Shown one piece after another: positions 12,001-20,910 of a DNA stretch of 64,000 bases. The notes under the pieces were generated by a model, which was given only the letters and a program-made list of their open reading frames with translations, had not been told where the DNA came from and made no database searches. A program made the translations under genes and the position numbers. Source of the stretch: Hyalella azteca (taxonomy: Eukaryota > Arthropoda > Malacostraca > Amphipoda > Hyalellidae); assembly GCF_000764305.2 (NCBI RefSeq), contig NW_025935716.1:372001-436000 (forward strand), given 5' to 3'. Positions within the stretch are counted from its first letter, which is position 1. Each line of letters begins with the position of its first letter.

Positions 12001-15000
12001 ACGACTTTTAACGGATGAAAAACCTTAGAAAGTAGCGTTGGGCACAGGCAAAAGCATTAACTGTATAAACTCATGTGTATGGACTTAAAATAAAGTGCAC
12101 TATATATATAGTTGATACGACAAGTGTTATCAATAATTCATTTCGGAGACGAACATTGCGCTGCAACAAACATAAGAATCAATATCATAGCGAGATAAAT
12201 GTAATCAGCTATAAAATAAAACAATCACAAAAAAACCTCGAGGAAGAAACATTAAAATATAAATTCCTCGGGAAACTAAAAAGAGAATCTTGGTATTCAA
12301 ACTTCAGACGGTTGGACTGGTACAAAAAAAAGGCAGGGATTGAGTTATGTTTAGGATCACGTCGAAGCTCGGGAGTTTTTATACGATGGCGTGAGGGGGA
12401 GGCAGCGCGTGCGTTGACTGCACGTGTCGTACATCAGCCAGCGCCGCGTGCCACGTCTTGGCGGCAAGTGGAGCCTTAAATGGCTTTGTCATGGGCTATC
12501 ACTAATTAATTTCATTAATTATCACTAATTTATGAAATTAATTAGTGATAGCCCGGATAAGTGATAGTGATAACCCCTAATCCGACATTATCGGATTTCT
12601 TAATTTCATTAATTAGTGATAGCCCATTAATTCGCTATATTTAATTTCAAGGAGATCAAGGCATCATTTCAAAGCAGTTCATTCAAAACGCGCCTCTTCC
12701 CGAATTCATCAATTATCAGCAGTAATTAAGTGTGTATTGATCAGCATGACTGCCCTTGAAAAGTGTCTAAACGTGGGTGCCAAAATCTTTTCTGAAGAGG
12801 AACAAGTATATTAACCCGAATTAAATCGACACAAAGTTTACTAGCGCACAACCATTGAAGACCTTCCACACTGGAAATGAAAACAAAATCACAAACAATG
12901 CAAGTTTTAATCATTAAAATTACTTCAAGTCGAGTGTTATCCATCAGCTAACGGCGCAAAAGTTCTGAAATGGCCAGAGTGCTGACGCTGGTGAGAACTG
13001 AACTGCATCAGCTTCTCTTTGACACAGAAAGAAATTAGAACTGACGAATTACAACAGGAACAGAAGCAAGAGCGTCAGCCACCAACAATCAGACATTAAC
13101 AGCTCGTTATTATATAATGCCTGCATGAACACGTAAGCCTACAACTGTTGCCCACCACCCGGTATCGCTGGTTCCGCGGTAGGGCTCTCGCTGAGCACGT
13201 CAGTGCTTTTGGGACACGAGAAATATCACAAGAATTGCGGCGATCAAAGACATGCATTGGAAGACCCACTCAATTTGGATTAATTTCATTTTCGTCAATT
13301 TATAAATAAACTTTAGCCTGAAACAGCATACGAGAAAGTTGGGGAAATACAACTATAGAATAAATCGATTTCATGTTGCTTGAATTTCAGCGAGCCACAT
13401 TCATCCTAGAATCACAAGCAAGAAAATATTTAGTGACTTTTCGATTTTGATGAAAAAAAAAATAATCGCCAACATAATTTTTTAACCTCCATAACTATTA
13501 CTAAATTTCTTCAAGTAGACGAGAGGTAGTTTCAGAGAACATTGTTGCACTCTATTTTGAGGGCCCCTATATAAGAACTTGATCTGAATTGACGAAATAT
13601 TGGATTTCTCGACATCCTGCATGAAAAGTCAGAAACGTCAATGGGAGCTCTCGTTATCCTCCGAAGTTTCACCTCCTCAGAGAATCTTCCAACCTATTTC
13701 ATGCCATGGCCTGCATCAGTACTGCTTCAAATAGTAAAATTTGGCAAAATGTTCGTGATCCGTTAAGAGATGGATACCGCTAAAGCCTGATCGACGTGAA
13801 GACAAATCTTACATTATTGATTAACATCAAGTTATTACAAGCTGGGAATTAAATTCAAATGTCAGCAAGACCGAATCGCATCTATTTGATGGCTAATTAC
13901 TTCACAAAAATTAGATTAAGGACCAGCTGGACCTAACTGTTGATTAGCCATGAATGACAAACATATGAAGAGTGAAAATAACCAAAAGATATTATGCCAA
14001 ATCCGGAATAACCAACCACGCGGCAATAACTTGGTCAGTAATTCAACGAGAAACAGAGACGATTGAGATCATTCTAACAGGGATCGAAAGATTAGATAGA
14101 ACCCAGTATATCAAAGATATATGAGAAAAAATTATGCGTAATATGAACACCAAAAACGCCAGAAGAGGGAGAACTAATATGCGACGCTTTCTACTGAGAA
14201 AAACATTTGTAAGCCAAGGTTTGGTTATGGTACAAGAATAGACTTTCAATCACAGCGACCGCCAACGGGAGGCGAACCAAAATGTACTCGTTTCCGGAAA
14301 TTCCGATGAAGTTGCACCGAGACCTCGGTGAAGAATTTTCGCAGGGCTTCACTGACATTAGATACATTTCACTGACAATTCACTGACATTAGATAAATTC
14401 TAATGAAGCAGCTTAAAAAATTTGTCAAAAAAGTCGACCAAATTTATATTTTTCGGATAATTTCGATCATTTTAATAAATGTTTCAAACTTCATGACAGC
14501 ATAGTGAATAATCGTCAGACATGGGAGCTAATTATTAATTAAATGCAGTTATTCAAAGCGTTAGACTTTGTTCACAGTACTGAAAAATTTGCGGCTCAGC
14601 AGAAGGCTAACTAGACTGAAAATTTACTCTCCAATTTCAAAATATAGAGAAGTGAGGAATCAGTTCAACCAGTCCCCTTCACATCGTCTTAATCTGAACT
14701 CCAGCTCATCTATCTTAATGAAACGCAAAAAATAAATAAAATTACATTATAATTGATTGAAATTCCGATTTATTTCAATTCATTTCGTAGTAATTGTACT
14801 TTATAATGCTCATCGATAATTAGGACTCCTTAAATATCCTACTACGGATCGGAGCTGAGTGCTTCAACCATTGTATTTATCATTTTTCTAGATTTGCATA
14901 GCGAATTCTATACTCGAATAAAATTATTTAGGTGACCACTTATTAAGCGGTCACTTTTCCTTAGAAAAATATGTGAAATCGAAATAGAAAAATTCATTAA

Positions 15001-17036
15001 AAAGAGCCCTGGGATAAAAAAATGTTTCTTATGACAGTGGTTGCGCAGTGAACCCTTCTAAGCTTCAGTTAATTAGTACCATGAAGAAAATACCTGTATT
15101 CTTACTAGATAATATTTTGATAAAAACATGAAACTAGTCAAGGAATTAAAATATTCCAACGACGCGACCTAGCGAAAGCAGGCACGACTAAGTAGCCGCA
15201 ACAGCAGCAGCCTTGTTCGCCGCGACAAGCTTATCAGCGTCCAGGGGCTCGAACTGCTTCACTATAAACCAGCTCACACTTCTTATACACGCACATTTGT
15301 TATTTTAAGAGCAAGCACTATTATAAAAATAAATCCCAGCCGTGTTCAAAGGGAGTAACCTGAAATTTAAAGATTTATTAAGTTTAAATGAGAACCCAAC
15401 AGTGTTCAAAGCAAGTAACCTAAAATTTTGTGATTTATTAAGTTTAAATGAGAACCCAACAGTGTTCAAAGCAAGTAACCTAAAATTTAATGATTTATTA
15501 AGTTTAAATGAGAACCCAACAGTGTTCAAAGCAAGTAACCTAAAATTTAATGATTTATTAAGTTTAAATAAGAACCCAACAGTGTTCAAAGCTAGTAACC
15601 TAAAATTTAATGAAAAAATTTGAATCCCAAAAATACAGTATACTGGGGAGAACAAGGTAGTAATTTATAGTAATTCTAGATGCTTCAATTCTACATAACA
15701 CTTTTAGAGACGAAGACATTGTCCCATTTAATTTGAAAATTTGGAGAAATTTCCGAAATAGTTCCTTTGTAGTCATCCGCACTGTCTTTTAAAAGTTAGC
15801 TAAATGGTCATTGAGGTCATTGTTTTGTTAACGAAGCCGTTCTGAGGGTAACTACAAATAAGGTAAACAAGACTGTTGAGTAGGTGCTTAACAAAAACGT
15901 CAACAAAAAACGTTTTGTGGGTAATTATGAACGTTACATAATCGTTGTGTTGGTGATTACAAAAACCGAAGATCTCATCGACTAGTTCTAGGTGGTAAAT
16001 TCTTAGGTAAATTGAGACAGAGTAACAATAAAAGAATTTCTCGGCCACTACACGGATACGGAAATTCTTAAACAATATTTTAATGAACTAAAAACAATTT
16101 TCCAAAAGATTATGAGTCAGTCGTCTTGTGGATATATTTATAAGAATAATTTCGAAAATCAAAACTATCAATATTTTATCGATTTAGCACTATATAAATT
16201 CATAATTATTCGATCTGGGAAGTAATCAGGAACGAAAGAATTCAAATTGGTTTGCACGAATGAAGAGGTTAAAATTTTAATACGACGTATTCAATGACAG
16301 GCAACGACATCAAGCGCTCAATAACGTTTAGCGATTCAACAGGTGATAGAACCGACCGACAAAACTTGATACTGTTCATAGCAAACCAGAAATTTTGCAC
16401 AAAAATTCAATTAACCTCAAAAATGACGAGAGAATTTAATTTTGCAACAGGGTACAAATGAAACATTGAAAATTTTAATGTTAAATTCAATTCAAAAACT
16501 TATTGCTCATTTAAATTAAAATTTTTTTATTTGAATTTAGAAATGAAACGTTATTTATAAATAGCTGAATCAAATAAATAATCCGCCTAAATTTTTTCAG
16601 TCAAAATGTTTACGGGAAACGAGTGGAAGTCAAAATTAAATTGGTCAAGAAATCGATCTTGATGTCAATCAATAGTATCTGTGGTCGCCATTGGTCCCCC
16701 ATTTGAACCCTCCAATCTAAAAAGCGGTTATAAACTTCCATCAATGGAGGATGCATGATGAAATACACAACAAATTACACAACACTCATCGCGAGAGCTG
16801 CTGATAAAATATTATTTCACTGCCACGGTAAATGGTCTCTCCAAGCACTGAATTATCGCATATAAAGGCGTTAGAAAACAGCAATACGGCACTTAGCACA
16901 CCCTACCTTCTCGAACGACGCGAGTTTGAACTTGACTTTGCTGTTGCATTGTGGTTTGGTGTTGCGCACTGCTCGATTGTTGCACTACAGACGAGGAGGT
17001 CTGCTGCCTCACAACCTGCTGCTGTTGCTGAGACAT
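1..17036 (-). CDS. sls: Gene A: sallimus/kettin (sls) N-terminal gene model, multi-exon, partial
   Basis: This is a span entry for a minus-strand gene that runs off the left edge. Proposed coding exons in transcript order are 16907..17036 (start, not securely joined), 6853..7024, 5913..6048, 4697..5312, 4017..4167, 3215..3379, 2410..2592, 1348..1547, 513..742 and 1..86. From 7024 onward every donor/acceptor pair keeps frame (phases 0,1,2,0,0,0,2,1). The product starts with an Ig domain (PPVFEQIF), then a Gln-rich stretch, DTFEYRL, a series of I-set Ig domains, and the first kettin-type Ig (PPRFTHPL ... FGYVALDIL). Known for the family: sallimus/kettin is a giant Z-disc and I-band protein that binds actin and links thin filaments to the Z-disc. 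The Z-disc role here is inferred from homology. Recognition is from memory of family motifs, not a search. Confidence 0.85.
513..742 (-). CDS. sls: sls exon A8: linker plus first half of a kettin-type Ig
   Basis: The acceptor is AG at 743-744 after a pyrimidine-containing tract, and the donor GTGAGT is at 507-512. The length of 230 nt goes from phase 2 to phase 1. It encodes an acidic linker (KEPEPEVIYLRHVERA, then SEEEEGP) and then PPRFTHPLRDLDIVEG and VAWLVDGKPIPA, the A to C' strands of an Ig with its core Trp. The Ig is interrupted by an intron after the C strand, the same place as in other Ig domains of this gene. An earlier acceptor (AG at 771-772) is possible, but it would need phase 1 and does not match the preceding exon, so I chose 742. 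Confidence 0.85.
1348..1547 (-). CDS. sls: sls exon A7: C-terminal half of an I-set Ig plus linker
   Basis: The acceptor is CAG at 1548-1550 and the donor GTAAGG at 1342-1347. It starts in phase 0 and ends in phase 2. It encodes ILTDGGSSTLQLLSAGA followed by DSGWYQCTAQNTAGS and TATRARIHV, the E, F and G strands of an I-set Ig with the D-S-G-W-Y-x-C signature of palladin/kettin-type domains. A Pro-rich linker follows (QQPQRPYFPKPVKVIEPE). It joins in frame to NVQ of exon A6, giving a complete Ig, and to exon A8 downstream. A 79-bp tandem array lies about 60 bp upstream of its acceptor. Confidence 0.87.
1610..2155. repeat. 79-bp tandem array in sls intron
   Basis: Seven units, tracked by gcaagtgata at 1641, 1720, 1800, 1879, 1958, 2037 and 2116, give a spacing of 79 (once 80). 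The array fills most of the intron between exons A6 and A7. Confidence 0.9.
2410..2592 (-). CDS. sls: sls exon A6: end of one Ig and first half of the next
   Basis: The acceptor is GCGCAG with AG at 2593-2594, and the donor GTGGGT is at 2404-2409. The 61 codons are phase 0 on both sides, so the exon can be skipped without a frameshift. It begins CNLTVLEKEQLVAPKF, which finishes the G strand of the Ig encoded by exons A4/A5. It then encodes VERFQQGQVSEGETLLL and PIPQLSWQKDGVSIL, the A to C' strands of the next Ig, with its core Trp. Exon A7 supplies the rest. Confidence 0.85.
3215..3379 (-). CDS. sls: sls exon A5: C-terminal half of an Ig
   Basis: The acceptor is CAG with AG at 3380-3381 and the donor is GTCAGC (3209-3214), a tolerable but non-optimal site. 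It has exactly 55 codons, phase 0 on both sides. The translation VTWLLNGQVITNDARHK, then NEQGNHSLMIEG, then DSGVLTCIAANKGGEASCQ contains the core Trp, the D-S-G-x-x-x-C motif of the F strand and the N-x-x-G-E turn of an I-set Ig. It continues exactly from GKPYPE in exon A4. A 27-bp tandem array starts about 50 bp upstream of the acceptor. Confidence 0.86.
3430..3515. repeat. 27-bp tandem array (3 copies)
   Basis: Three units of tatcagtctgcttatgag type lie just upstream (in gene sense) of the acceptor of exon A5. Confidence 0.8.
3521..3674. mobile_element. Fold-back/MITE-like inverted repeat
   Basis: Imperfect arms of about 35 bp: ttacaaggaa...aagaaaacgccaag on the left and cttggcgttttctttg...ttccttgtaa on the right, around an 85-bp centre. 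No coding capacity. No clear target duplication was seen, so the class is unknown. Confidence 0.55.
4017..4167 (-). CDS. sls: sls exon A4: linker and first half of an Ig
   Basis: The acceptor is CTACAG (AG at 4168-4169) and the donor GTCAGT (4011-4016). It starts in phase 2, with one base C completing a codon from exon A3, and ends in phase 0. It encodes a Gln-containing linker (ETQQQLQSVDTDETGK) and then APKIIRGPGDQAIQEG and VRFDCRVSGKPYPE, the A to B strands of an I-set Ig with the B-strand Cys. Phase and sequence both join smoothly to VTWLLNG of exon A5. Confidence 0.86.
4697..5312 (-). CDS. sls: sls exon A3: Gln-rich segment, DTFEYRL motif and one complete Ig
   Basis: The acceptor is TTTTTCAG (AG at 5313-5314) and the donor GTGAGT (4691-4696). 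The 616 nt run from phase 1 to phase 2. The first 55 or so residues are Gln-rich (MMMQQQRQH and many Q-runs with T/F), probably disordered. Next comes FASFRVDTFEYRLVNEVEF, a short motif I associate with the sallimus N-terminus. A complete uninterrupted I-set Ig follows, from about PQLQQKPRATKVAQG through core Trp (VTWFRNGERL) to PGDNGHYTMLAENPSG. The F-strand Cys position is Met (YTML), so the usual disulphide pair is missing, as is common in cytoplasmic muscle Igs. The tail is SDDVINGVQEIRSE. Confidence 0.9.
5577..5990 (-). repeat. 72-bp tandem duplication of an exon/intron boundary (sls exon A2)
   Basis: Near-identical 72-bp units, each holding the coding stretch for TASNQYGEAICTVYIQPE and the GTGAGG donor, have their donors at 5659, 5731, 5838 and 5910 (spacing exactly 72 once the adapter is removed). 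The left-most unit, about 5577..5645, is diverged and carries substitutions and a stop, so it is an old intronic copy. The right-most copy is the bona fide exon end. Confidence 0.9.
5753..5791. other. Sequencing artefact: Nextera mate-pair junction adapter plus N
   Basis: Positions 5753-5771 read CTGTCTCTTATACACATCT and 5772-5790 are its reverse complement, the Tn5 mosaic-end junction used in Nextera mate-pair libraries. An N follows at 5791. Comparison with the flanking 72-bp repeats shows that 39 bases replace four expected bases (ggtg). This is not biological sequence. Confidence 0.98.
5913..6048 (-). CDS. sls: sls exon A2: C-terminal half of the N-terminal Ig, with tandemly duplicated end
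   Basis: The acceptor is GTTCCAG (AG at 6049-6050); the first usable donor is GTGAGG (5907-5912). It starts in phase 0 and ends in phase 1, matching exons A1 and A3. It encodes VTHNPNTGEVTLRIATIG, PGDEGEYTCTASNQYGEA and TVYIQPE, the D to G strands of an I-set Ig. The last 72 bp, including the donor, are repeated downstream several times (donors would give exon ends at 5841, 5734 and 5662), so alternative ends are possible. If unspliced, the copies stay open in frame and add 24 residues each. A sequencing adapter interrupts the array at 5753..5790. Confidence 0.85.
6853..7024 (-). CDS. sls: sls exon A1: first half of the N-terminal Ig
   Basis: The acceptor is CCGACAG (AG at 7025-7026). The donor is GC-type: TATCAG followed by GCAAGT (6847-6852). 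It starts in phase 2 and ends in phase 0. It encodes MGLPAGASPPVFEQIFRN, RFAQGGDAVFEGKITG and VTWMRKGAQLQMGNKYQ, the A to C' strands of an Ig with core Trp, closely matching my memory of the most N-terminal Ig of insect sallimus. The next exon continues with VTHNPNTG, which supports the GC donor. The Met near its start could be an internal start, but the frame stays open upstream into the acceptor. The upstream partner exon is not identified. Confidence 0.87.
7060..7430. repeat. Degenerate ~20-bp array upstream of sls exon A1
   Basis: Repeats of gtgaacagctggggaata and variants. On the gene strand the units read TATTCCCCAGCTGTTCAC, so many resemble 3' splice sites. It directly abuts the acceptor of exon A1. 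Confidence 0.8.
7431..9150. other. sls intron, no gene seen
   Basis: AT-rich sequence. A plus-strand pyrimidine tract ending TTGTTTCAG near 8014 looks like an acceptor, but no exon could be supported after it. Confidence 0.5.
9155..9162 (-). promoter_or_regulatory. TATA-like box
   Basis: TATAAATA on the minus strand in a GC-richer setting. A start about 30 bp downstream would give an sls transcript beginning near 9127, upstream of exon A1. No initiator match or start codon supports it. Confidence 0.25.
9238..9412. repeat. 31-bp tandem array
   Basis: Six units of cagcacagataactaaagaa type; gataac recurs at 9251, 9282, 9313, 9344, 9375 and 9406. Confidence 0.9.
9413..9600. repeat. 29-bp tandem array
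   Basis: At least five units of aacttccacgtcctcgtgtt type, at 9423, 9452, 9481, 9510 and 9539. It is directly next to the 31-bp array but unrelated in sequence. Confidence 0.9.
9601..11090. other. AT-rich intronic sequence, nothing recognised
   Basis: No supported exon or repeat. Short open stretches near 10300-10620 have no coding signature. Confidence 0.5.
11091..11310. repeat. 55-bp tandem array
   Basis: Four units starting catgaacaacagg at 11096, 11151, 11206 and 11262, containing tattacctcatcactctacc. Confidence 0.9.
12377..12383 (-). promoter_or_regulatory. TATA-like box next to a GC-rich upstream block
   Basis: TATAAAA on the minus strand. The 100 bp upstream in that sense are GC-rich and include CACGTG and other E-box-like CANNTG sites. 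It could be a promoter for an sls transcript, but no start exon was found downstream. Confidence 0.3.
12493..12554. repeat. Perfect 23-bp inverted repeat
   Basis: gggctatcactaattaattt... pairs with ...aaattaattagtgatagccc across a 16-bp loop. A third copy of one arm lies at about 12601..12626. It is either a small fold-back element or a stem-loop. Confidence 0.85.
12630..15187. other. Intronic/intergenic, nothing firmly recognised
   Basis: Mostly AT-rich. A GC-richer patch at 13150-13220 has short open frames on the minus strand but no phase-compatible exon. Confidence 0.45.
15188..15261 (-). CDS. Possible terminal coding exon ending in a stop (unidentified)
   Basis: On the minus strand TTTATAG (acceptor, AG at 15262-15263) is followed by two bases and then KQFEPLDADKLVAANK, AAAVAAT and a TAG stop. 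The stretch is GC-richer than its surroundings and uses an open, soluble-looking composition. It begins in phase 1, so it could follow 16907..17036 or 35514..35804, giving a C-terminal end for an alternative product. I do not recognise the protein. It could also be a fragment of an unrelated processed gene. Confidence 0.3.
15335..15620. repeat. 60-bp tandem array, open on both strands
   Basis: About 4.5 near-identical units of cccaacagtgttcaaagcaa type. The 60-bp length keeps the frame, so both strands have long open stretches (20-residue repeats), but the AT-rich content and lack of flanking exons argue against coding. Confidence 0.9.
15650..16900. other. AT-rich noncoding stretch
   Basis: No exon or named repeat seen. 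It lies just downstream of the Gln-rich start exon, probably intron. Confidence 0.5.
16907..17036 (-). CDS. Candidate first coding exon of sls: Gln/Ser-rich N-terminus
   Basis: The ATG is at 17036 on the minus strand and the donor GTAGGG at 16901-16906; the exon ends in phase 1. The 43 codons read MSQQQQQVVRQQTSSS, then VVQQSSSAQHQ, then TTMQQQSQVQTRVVRE. The composition matches the Gln-rich segment in exon 4697..5312, and the codons look coding in an AT-rich setting. A possible 5' UTR acceptor (ACCCATAG) lies about 55 bp upstream. The next known exon (7024) starts in phase 2, so direct splicing would break frame. Either an intervening phase 1-to-2 exon is missing, or this is a start for another isoform. 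No TATA box is obvious upstream. Confidence 0.6.
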
Positions 17037-17039
17037 GAC

Positions 17040-18440
17040 GCCTCACGTCTTGCACAATCACTTCACTTCACTCAATTTACCTCTATGGGTAGTTCGAACT
17101 TGGCTTAGAAAATATCAGAAGTTAGTTTGCTAGCATATAACTTGGCACAATAGTTGTATGCTTGCACCCCAGTTCATGGGCAGCCCCATCTAACGCACCC
17201 TCGCCTCAAGAGATGTCGAAACGCAATGAAGACCTCGTCCCCGCGGGTGCCTCGTCACCCAGCCAGTGGGGAGATGGACACTTTTAGACGCAGAGTCAGG
17301 CGGGCAGGCAGCCAGCTCCGCCTCCCACATCCAATGCCCTAACACCTCCCAAAATCAACACTAATTGCGATACTAATCAACCTTTTGACGTCCGTGACTG
17401 AGATCAAGATCTTTGAAGCAACCCACCTGCGTACAGAAGATAGTTGCACAGGTTGAAATTTCGTCTCATGCGTGAGGTCAAACCTCGCATCCAGTGATCA
17501 TAACTATTCAAATCAACGCTAACCATTATGAAATAGTAAGCTATCAAGTACGGGGAGGATCAAGCAAATCTAAGCCACTCTTCTAACGAGGAATGGCATC
17601 CTTGCACATATCCAAATGGACATAAAAACGACGACGCCCTCCCGAGCTCGTTAAAAATATAATTTTAACATTTGTTTAGGCCATCTTGAATGCGTGAATT
17701 CGAGTACAATTGTGAGTACAATGAATGCGTGCAGGTACAATTCTTGAATGCGTGAATTCGAGTACAATTGTGTACCTCGTTATATATAAATAAGGATACA
17801 TCTAGGTACTAATTGAGACAATATAACCTATCGAGCAATCAACATTTCAGTGAGATTAGAATTTTAATTAATTTGAATATCTCAAAAATACTTGTGCGGC
17901 GCCATCTTTGATCCTACACAGAACAACCTTAGTTAGTCCGATCAGCACAAAATGCTTAAAATAAATGATCAGATTGCACAATTTGTAAGATTCCAACAGA
18001 CTAGAATCATCAAGCTATTCCGAACTTTCGCGCATTCAAGTTCCAACTAAGTTGCTATGTTTCAATTATAGTTGTGGCTGTGAGGGGATCCTTTTGAATG
18101 AACACAAAATAAAGATTGTACCTGACATGCTTCTGCATGTACGATCCCTTGCCTCTTTGGAATCTCCACAGAATGCAGACTACGCAGATCTAGGGGACGC
18201 TTTTTAGTGACAAACTATAAAGTGATTTTTAAAATCAGTTCATTTATAATTTCTACATTTACCCGAGATTGAAACCAATATCTTCTGTCTGATAATGCTG
18301 GTATCAATGATATTTTACTGGTCAGTCAATGATATTGTACTGGAAGAGTCAAGAACTCTCTGCTTTGCCACAATGGAACGCTGCACAGTCATGACCTTCA
18401 GGCTGGCCTCAGATGACCGCAGAGACTAAGCGGCTAGACC
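17040..18440. other. Possible 5' region of the Gln-rich start exon
   Basis: 17160-17340 is GC-richer (Pro/Arg-like in several frames) and could hold UTR or promoter sequence. No TATA box or clear exon. Confidence 0.35.
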
Positions 18441-18449
18441 CAATCAGAA

Positions 18450-18870
18450 GAAATATTTGAGAGCATCTTACCCAAAAAAAGGAAAAAAAGAAAGTTGGGA
18501 CGGCCCACTCAGTGGAAATACCTGAGAGCATCGTACCCAAGGGGAAAAAAAGGGAAAGTTTAGACGGCCCACTCAGAGGAAATATTTCAGAGCATCGTAC
18601 CCAAGGGAAGAAAAAAAAGAGAGAAAAATGGAACGGCCCACTTAGCGGAAATACCCGAGAGCATCGTACCCAAGGGAAGAAAGAAAAGAGAGAAAAATGG
18701 AACGGCCCACTCAGTGGAAATATTTGAGAGCATCGTACCCAAGGGAAGAAAAAAAGGAGAAGTTGGGACGGCCCACTCAGGAGAAATATTTGAGAGCATC
18801 ATAACCAAGAGAAGAAAAAAATGTGAGAGAAAGTTGGGACGGCCCACTCAGTGGAAATATTTTTTGTTTT
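18450..18870. repeat. 64-71-bp purine-rich tandem array
   Basis: Six or seven units with cggcccactcagtggaaata followed by gagcatcgtacccaaggg and an A-rich tract of variable length. cggccc recurs at 18501, 18565, 18634, 18703, 18769 and 18840. Confidence 0.9.
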
Positions 18871-18959
18871 ACACACAATCAGAGATGGGGCCACCGGGAG
18901 CAGAACGAGGAGGGCACGCGACCTGCAACAGCCCACACGACGGAAATATTTGAAGGCGC

Positions 18960-20680
18960 CGTCATACTAAATTTTAAACAATTAGGAAGAGAGTGCGGGT
19001 GAAGCCAACTCACTTACTTAAATACGCTAACGAGTTGATAGTGCAAATCAATCTCGAGTATGGTTTTTGAAATCTAAAAGTCATGATAAGATTGGAAACG
19101 AGAACCATTCTCATTGTTCGTTAACGGACGGCGAAATTCTGTATCAATGAAAAAAACGCAAAATTTGCTGCTAACAACGGTGATATGTGACTTAAGAGCT
19201 GGGATTGTTGACTTATATTATTGTAATATTTAAAACAATCCAATGTGGTGCATATGGACTGAGAAATTTCACGCCACTGGACAACTATTTATGTCATTAA
19301 TATTGAATTTACAAGCAAGATATGAAAATTAGATTGAAGCAAAGAATCGATTTGTCCGCAGAGTTCAACATCGTAACCATGCTCGGCGCAGGTGCTCTTC
19401 TGCGCAGCTCGTACGAAGCTGCCTCGTTAGTCAAATGACAGCGACGAATGCCAGCTTATATGAAAAAACGGCACGGATACCAAAATTTTAGAATTAATTC
19501 AAGCATAATGTTCGGAATAGTCTTTCACGCCAACCCCAAAATCCGAAATTTAGAAAACCCACTTCAGAGAAAACTGAGAACGTATAGCATCTTCCAACGG
19601 AAAATAAATTGTCGCGAAATCGTTCACAATATGTACAAACTCATAGTCCTGCCTGTAAAATAGCAGTTCTACTCTTAAAAAATATTACAACACTGGCTAA
19701 TAGAATTTTAAAACAAGTATCAAGATTATTCCTTCAAAAGTTTATATTCGCATCACCTCGATACCTGAACTTTCATGTTTTTCACATTACAGGTCAGATT
19801 TATTTCGTCGTGTCGAATTTTGCTCTCCTAAATTCACCGCTCCTCCAGAAAGTAATATAAAAACGATGAAAAGCAACGCGCCAATAAAGCGGGCTACGGC
19901 CAGACTCGAGAAGTTGCTGGTGAGAGTGCGTGCCAAGCTCGACTTGTTCCTTCCCTCTTCACACATTATTCGAGTCAAACAACTTGCTAGGTTCACTGTC
20001 AACAACTCACAGAAGTTCAGGTTCAACATCTAAGCTACTTATTATCATCCAATAAACATCCAACGACGTTGGGGGGCAACATTAGTGACTTGAGTGTGTT
20101 TGAATTAAAACTTCTAAATCTATATATATATAATCTTATTCTGTACAGCATCACGTCTCATTTTATCTATGCCTGGTGTAAGGGTCATGTTCTTTAGAAG
20201 AGATTTTAGGAACAGAAACTATTCACTTTCCCTCTGCAAAGACCATTGAATATTGATATTAGCGCGGATAATATGAGAACCAAAATAGAGAGCAGTTCCG
20301 CATCGTAAAAATGAACAAGAAACTAAATATGAAATGTAGACATGAGATACTTTTTTGAAAGTCACAAAACAGAAGAGGCTTTGATTGATCGATTCCGCGT
20401 TACATTTTAGTCATTTTATAGTGACACACAATTGAGAGGAGCGCTTACGTGTGAAAAACACCAAATAACCAACATAATTTTGATATCTATGTCATTATAT
20501 GCGCCGAGTTTGATGTTCAGTACCTGAAATGCCTACACGATTTTTTTTTCACAATAAGCATCGAACATAATCTTAATTTTCATTTCATAACTTTTGTTCA
20601 GCATTTCGGATGCGATTGATGGAATAGAAAAGCAGCGTTGGAATTTTAAAGCCTGATCTGACTCACATCGCGGCTTGAAT
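18960..20680. other. AT-rich, nothing recognised
   Basis: No supported exon. A GTAAGT-like site on the minus strand near 19010 has no credible exon. Confidence 0.45.
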
Positions 20681-20689
20681 CGTTCACAT

Positions 20690-20910
20690 TCAGCAGAAGA
20701 TTTATTTGTGAGTTTTTCAGATTTAACGTGCATTCATAAGGATTGCAGAAGATTTATTTGTAAGTTTTACTCCATGTAACGTGCGTTCATAAAGATTGCA
20801 GAAGATTTATTTGTAAGTTTTACTCCATGTAACGTGCGTTCATAAAGATTGCAGAAGATTTATTTGTAAGTTTTACTCCATTTAACGTGCATTTATAAGG
20901 ATTATCAGTA
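20690..20910. repeat. 53-bp tandem array
   Basis: About four units with gcagaagatttatttgtaag and cgtgcgttcataaagatt. Confidence 0.85.

Noticed and set aside
15305..15655. Open frames on both strands with 20-residue repeats
   Set aside because: The 60-bp array preserves frame by its length; no exon signals and AT-rich codons.
18512..18953. Lys/Glu-rich open frames
   Set aside because: Purine-rich tandem array.
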